Source: Pseudomonadota bacterium | GTDB lineage: Bacteria > Pseudomonadota > Gammaproteobacteria > Burkholderiales > SG8-39 | NCBI GenBank assembly: GCA_021825225.1 | Contig: JAKAIH010000178.1 | Span: 1 to 6,169, forward strand | Direction: 5' to 3' | Length of the DNA: 6,169 nt | In this document: positions 5,003 through 6,169 of the stretch, in pieces | How positions within the stretch are numbered: the stretch's first letter is position 1 | Layout: each line of letters starts with the position of its first letter | The notes under the pieces: generated by a model | Database searches by the model: none | What the model saw: only the letters and a program-made list of their open reading frames with translations | Told to the model about the DNA's origin: nothing | Translations under genes and position numbers: made by a program

Positions 5003-6169
5003 ATGCGTTCGCCCTATCTGCAGGTACTGCGCAGCCCGCGCATCGCCGCCGTGCTGCTGCTCGGATTTTCCTCGGGGCTGCCGCTGGCGCTGACCGGGAG
5101 CACGCTGCAGGCCTGGCTCACCGTATCCGGCGCCGACCTCATGACCATCGCCTGGTTTTCCTGGATCGGCATTCCCTATCTGCTCAAGTTTCTCTGGTCG
5201 CCGCTGATGGACCGCTATGTGCCGCCATTTCTCGGCCGCAGGCGCGGCTGGATGCTGTTGACGCAGCTGGCACTGGCCGCAGGCATTGCCGCCATGGCGC
5301 TGCTGTCGCCGCAGTCGAACCTGTGGCTGCTCGGCTGCCTCGCGCTATGGGTGGCGTTTGCTTCGGCATCGCAGGACATCGTCATCGACGCCTATCGCGC
5401 CGACCTGCTGCCGGCATCCGAGCGCGGCATGGGCGCGGCGGTAAGCGTGCTCGGCTACCGCCTCGCCATGCTCGCCTCGGGGGGGCTGGCGCTGATCCTT
5501 GCGGACCAGATCGGCTGGCGCCAGACTTTTTTCACGATGGCCGCGCTGATGGCTGTGGGGCTCGCCACCAGCCTCGCCGCGCCCGAACCCGCGCTGCGCG
5601 GAACGCCGCCGCGCAGCCTGCGCGCGGCGGTGGTCGAGCCGCTGAAGGACCTGCTGTTGCGGCCCGGGGCGCTGCAGTTGCTCACGCTGATCGTGCTGTA
5701 CAAATTCGGCGATGCGCTCGCCGGCACGCTGACCACCGCATTCCTGATCCGCGGCGTCGGCTTTTCGCTCACCGACGTCGGCACCATCAACAAGGTCCTC
5801 GGTCTCGCTTCGCTGCTGCTCGGAGGTCTCGTCGGCGGACTGCTGCTGGTGCGCATGAGCCTGACGCGCGCGCTGCTTTTTTTCGGCGCGCTGCAGGCGA
5901 TCTCCAATCTGTCGTTCGCGCTCCTCGCCTGGGCCGGCAAGAGCTATCCGCTGCTGGTGTTCGCGGTCGGCTTCGAGAATCTCGCCAGCGGCATGGGCAC
6001 CGCGGCCTTCGTCGCCTTTGCCATGGCGCTGTGCAACCACAGCTTTTCCGCCACCCAGTACGCGCTGCTGTCGGCGCTGGCCTCGCTCGGGCGCATCCTG
6101 TTCGGTCCGCTCACCGGCGGCCTGGTCGAGGCCATGGGCTGGGCGAATTTCTTCGTGCTCACCTTCGTC
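5003..6169 (+). CDS. ampG: AmpG-family muropeptide permease, C-terminus cut by window edge
   Basis: This is a major facilitator superfamily inner-membrane permease that imports GlcNAc-anhydroMurNAc peptides released from peptidoglycan, feeding cell-wall recycling and, where AmpR/AmpC exist, beta-lactamase induction. The visible 389 residues have no stop. Recognisable AmpG signatures are GFSSGLPLALTGSTLQAWL (21-39), LKFLWSPLMDRY (61-72), SQDIVIDAYRADLLP (123-137, with acidic D125 and D129 in the membrane), GAAVSVLGYRLAMLASGGLAL (144-164), the central YKFGDALAGTLT (233-244), and GFENLASGMGTAAFVAF (323-339) with SATQYALLSALASLGR (349-364). About ten to eleven membrane segments are present. Typical betaproteobacterial members are a little over 400 aa, so little is missing. 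ATG 5003 fits the family N-terminus (SPYLQVLRSPR). No ampD, ampR or ampC is in the window, so a resistance role cannot be argued. Transcribed away from the DUF883 operon. Confidence 0.93.
   Translation, partial: MRSPYLQVLRSPRIAAVLLLGFSSGLPLALTGSTLQAWLTVSGADLMTIAWFSWIGIPYLLKFLWSPLMDRYVPPFLGRRRGWMLLTQLALAAGIAAMALLSPQSNLWLLGCLALWVAFASASQDIVIDAYRADLLPASERGMGAAVSVLGYRLAMLASGGLALILADQIGWRQTFFTMAALMAVGLATSLAAPEPALRGTPPRSLRAAVVEPLKDLLLRPGALQLLTLIVLYKFGDALAGTLTTAFLIRGVGFSLTDVGTINKVLGLASLLLGGLVGGLLLVRMSLTRALLFFGALQAISNLSFALLAWAGKSYPLLVFAVGFENLASGMGTAAFVAFAMALCNHSFSATQYALLSALASLGRILFGPLTGGLVEAMGWANFFVLTFV

Noticed and set aside
5345..6040. Minus-strand open frame of 231 codons
   Set aside because: Antisense to ampG. 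Its Glu/Arg/Gln/His-rich translation is the usual shadow of codons for hydrophobic residues.

Overview
The window is GC-rich chromosomal DNA that looks like a proteobacterium, most likely a betaproteobacterium. That placement rests on the codon bias, on the pairing of DUF883 (YqjD/ElaB), YqjE and YqjK genes, on an AmpG-type permease, and on a DUF3391/HD-GYP protein. It is an inference from protein style, not from a marker gene. I see no tRNA, rRNA, CRISPR array, insertion sequence or phage structural gene.

Layout. (1) Bases 1-3247, minus strand: a two-gene signalling operon. The promoter-proximal gene (1931-3247) encodes a DUF3391 plus HD-GYP cyclic-di-GMP phosphodiesterase. Its stop codon overlaps the start of a soluble three-PAS histidine kinase (1934 leftwards) that runs off the left edge. 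(2) Bases 3248-3563: a non-coding gap of about 316 bp. (3) Bases 3564-4878, minus strand: a tightly packed operon of four small membrane-associated proteins, in transcription order DUF883/YqjD-like, YqjE-like (holin superfamily III fold), YqjK-like, and a small protein with a LETM1-like membrane segment. Junctions are +2, -4 and +3 nt, and the third gene starts with GTG. (4) Bases 4879-5002: a 124-bp divergent intergenic region. (5) Bases 5003-6169, plus strand: an AmpG-family muropeptide permease that runs off the right edge.

How the parts may work together. The HD-GYP protein and the kinase are probably made in fixed ratio and link an internal PAS-sensed cue to c-di-GMP turnover or to a response regulator outside the window. 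The four-gene operon resembles the enterobacterial yqjD-yqjE-yqjK stress/stationary-phase set, in which YqjD is reported to tether ribosomes to the inner membrane. Here a LETM1-like protein is added, and LETM1-like domains are themselves annotated as ribosome-binding. AmpG imports anhydro-muropeptides for cell-wall recycling.

No wholly new system is proven here. The most interesting candidates are the four-gene 'membrane/ribosome' operon with its LETM1-like fourth member, and the translationally coupled HD-GYP/PAS-kinase pair.
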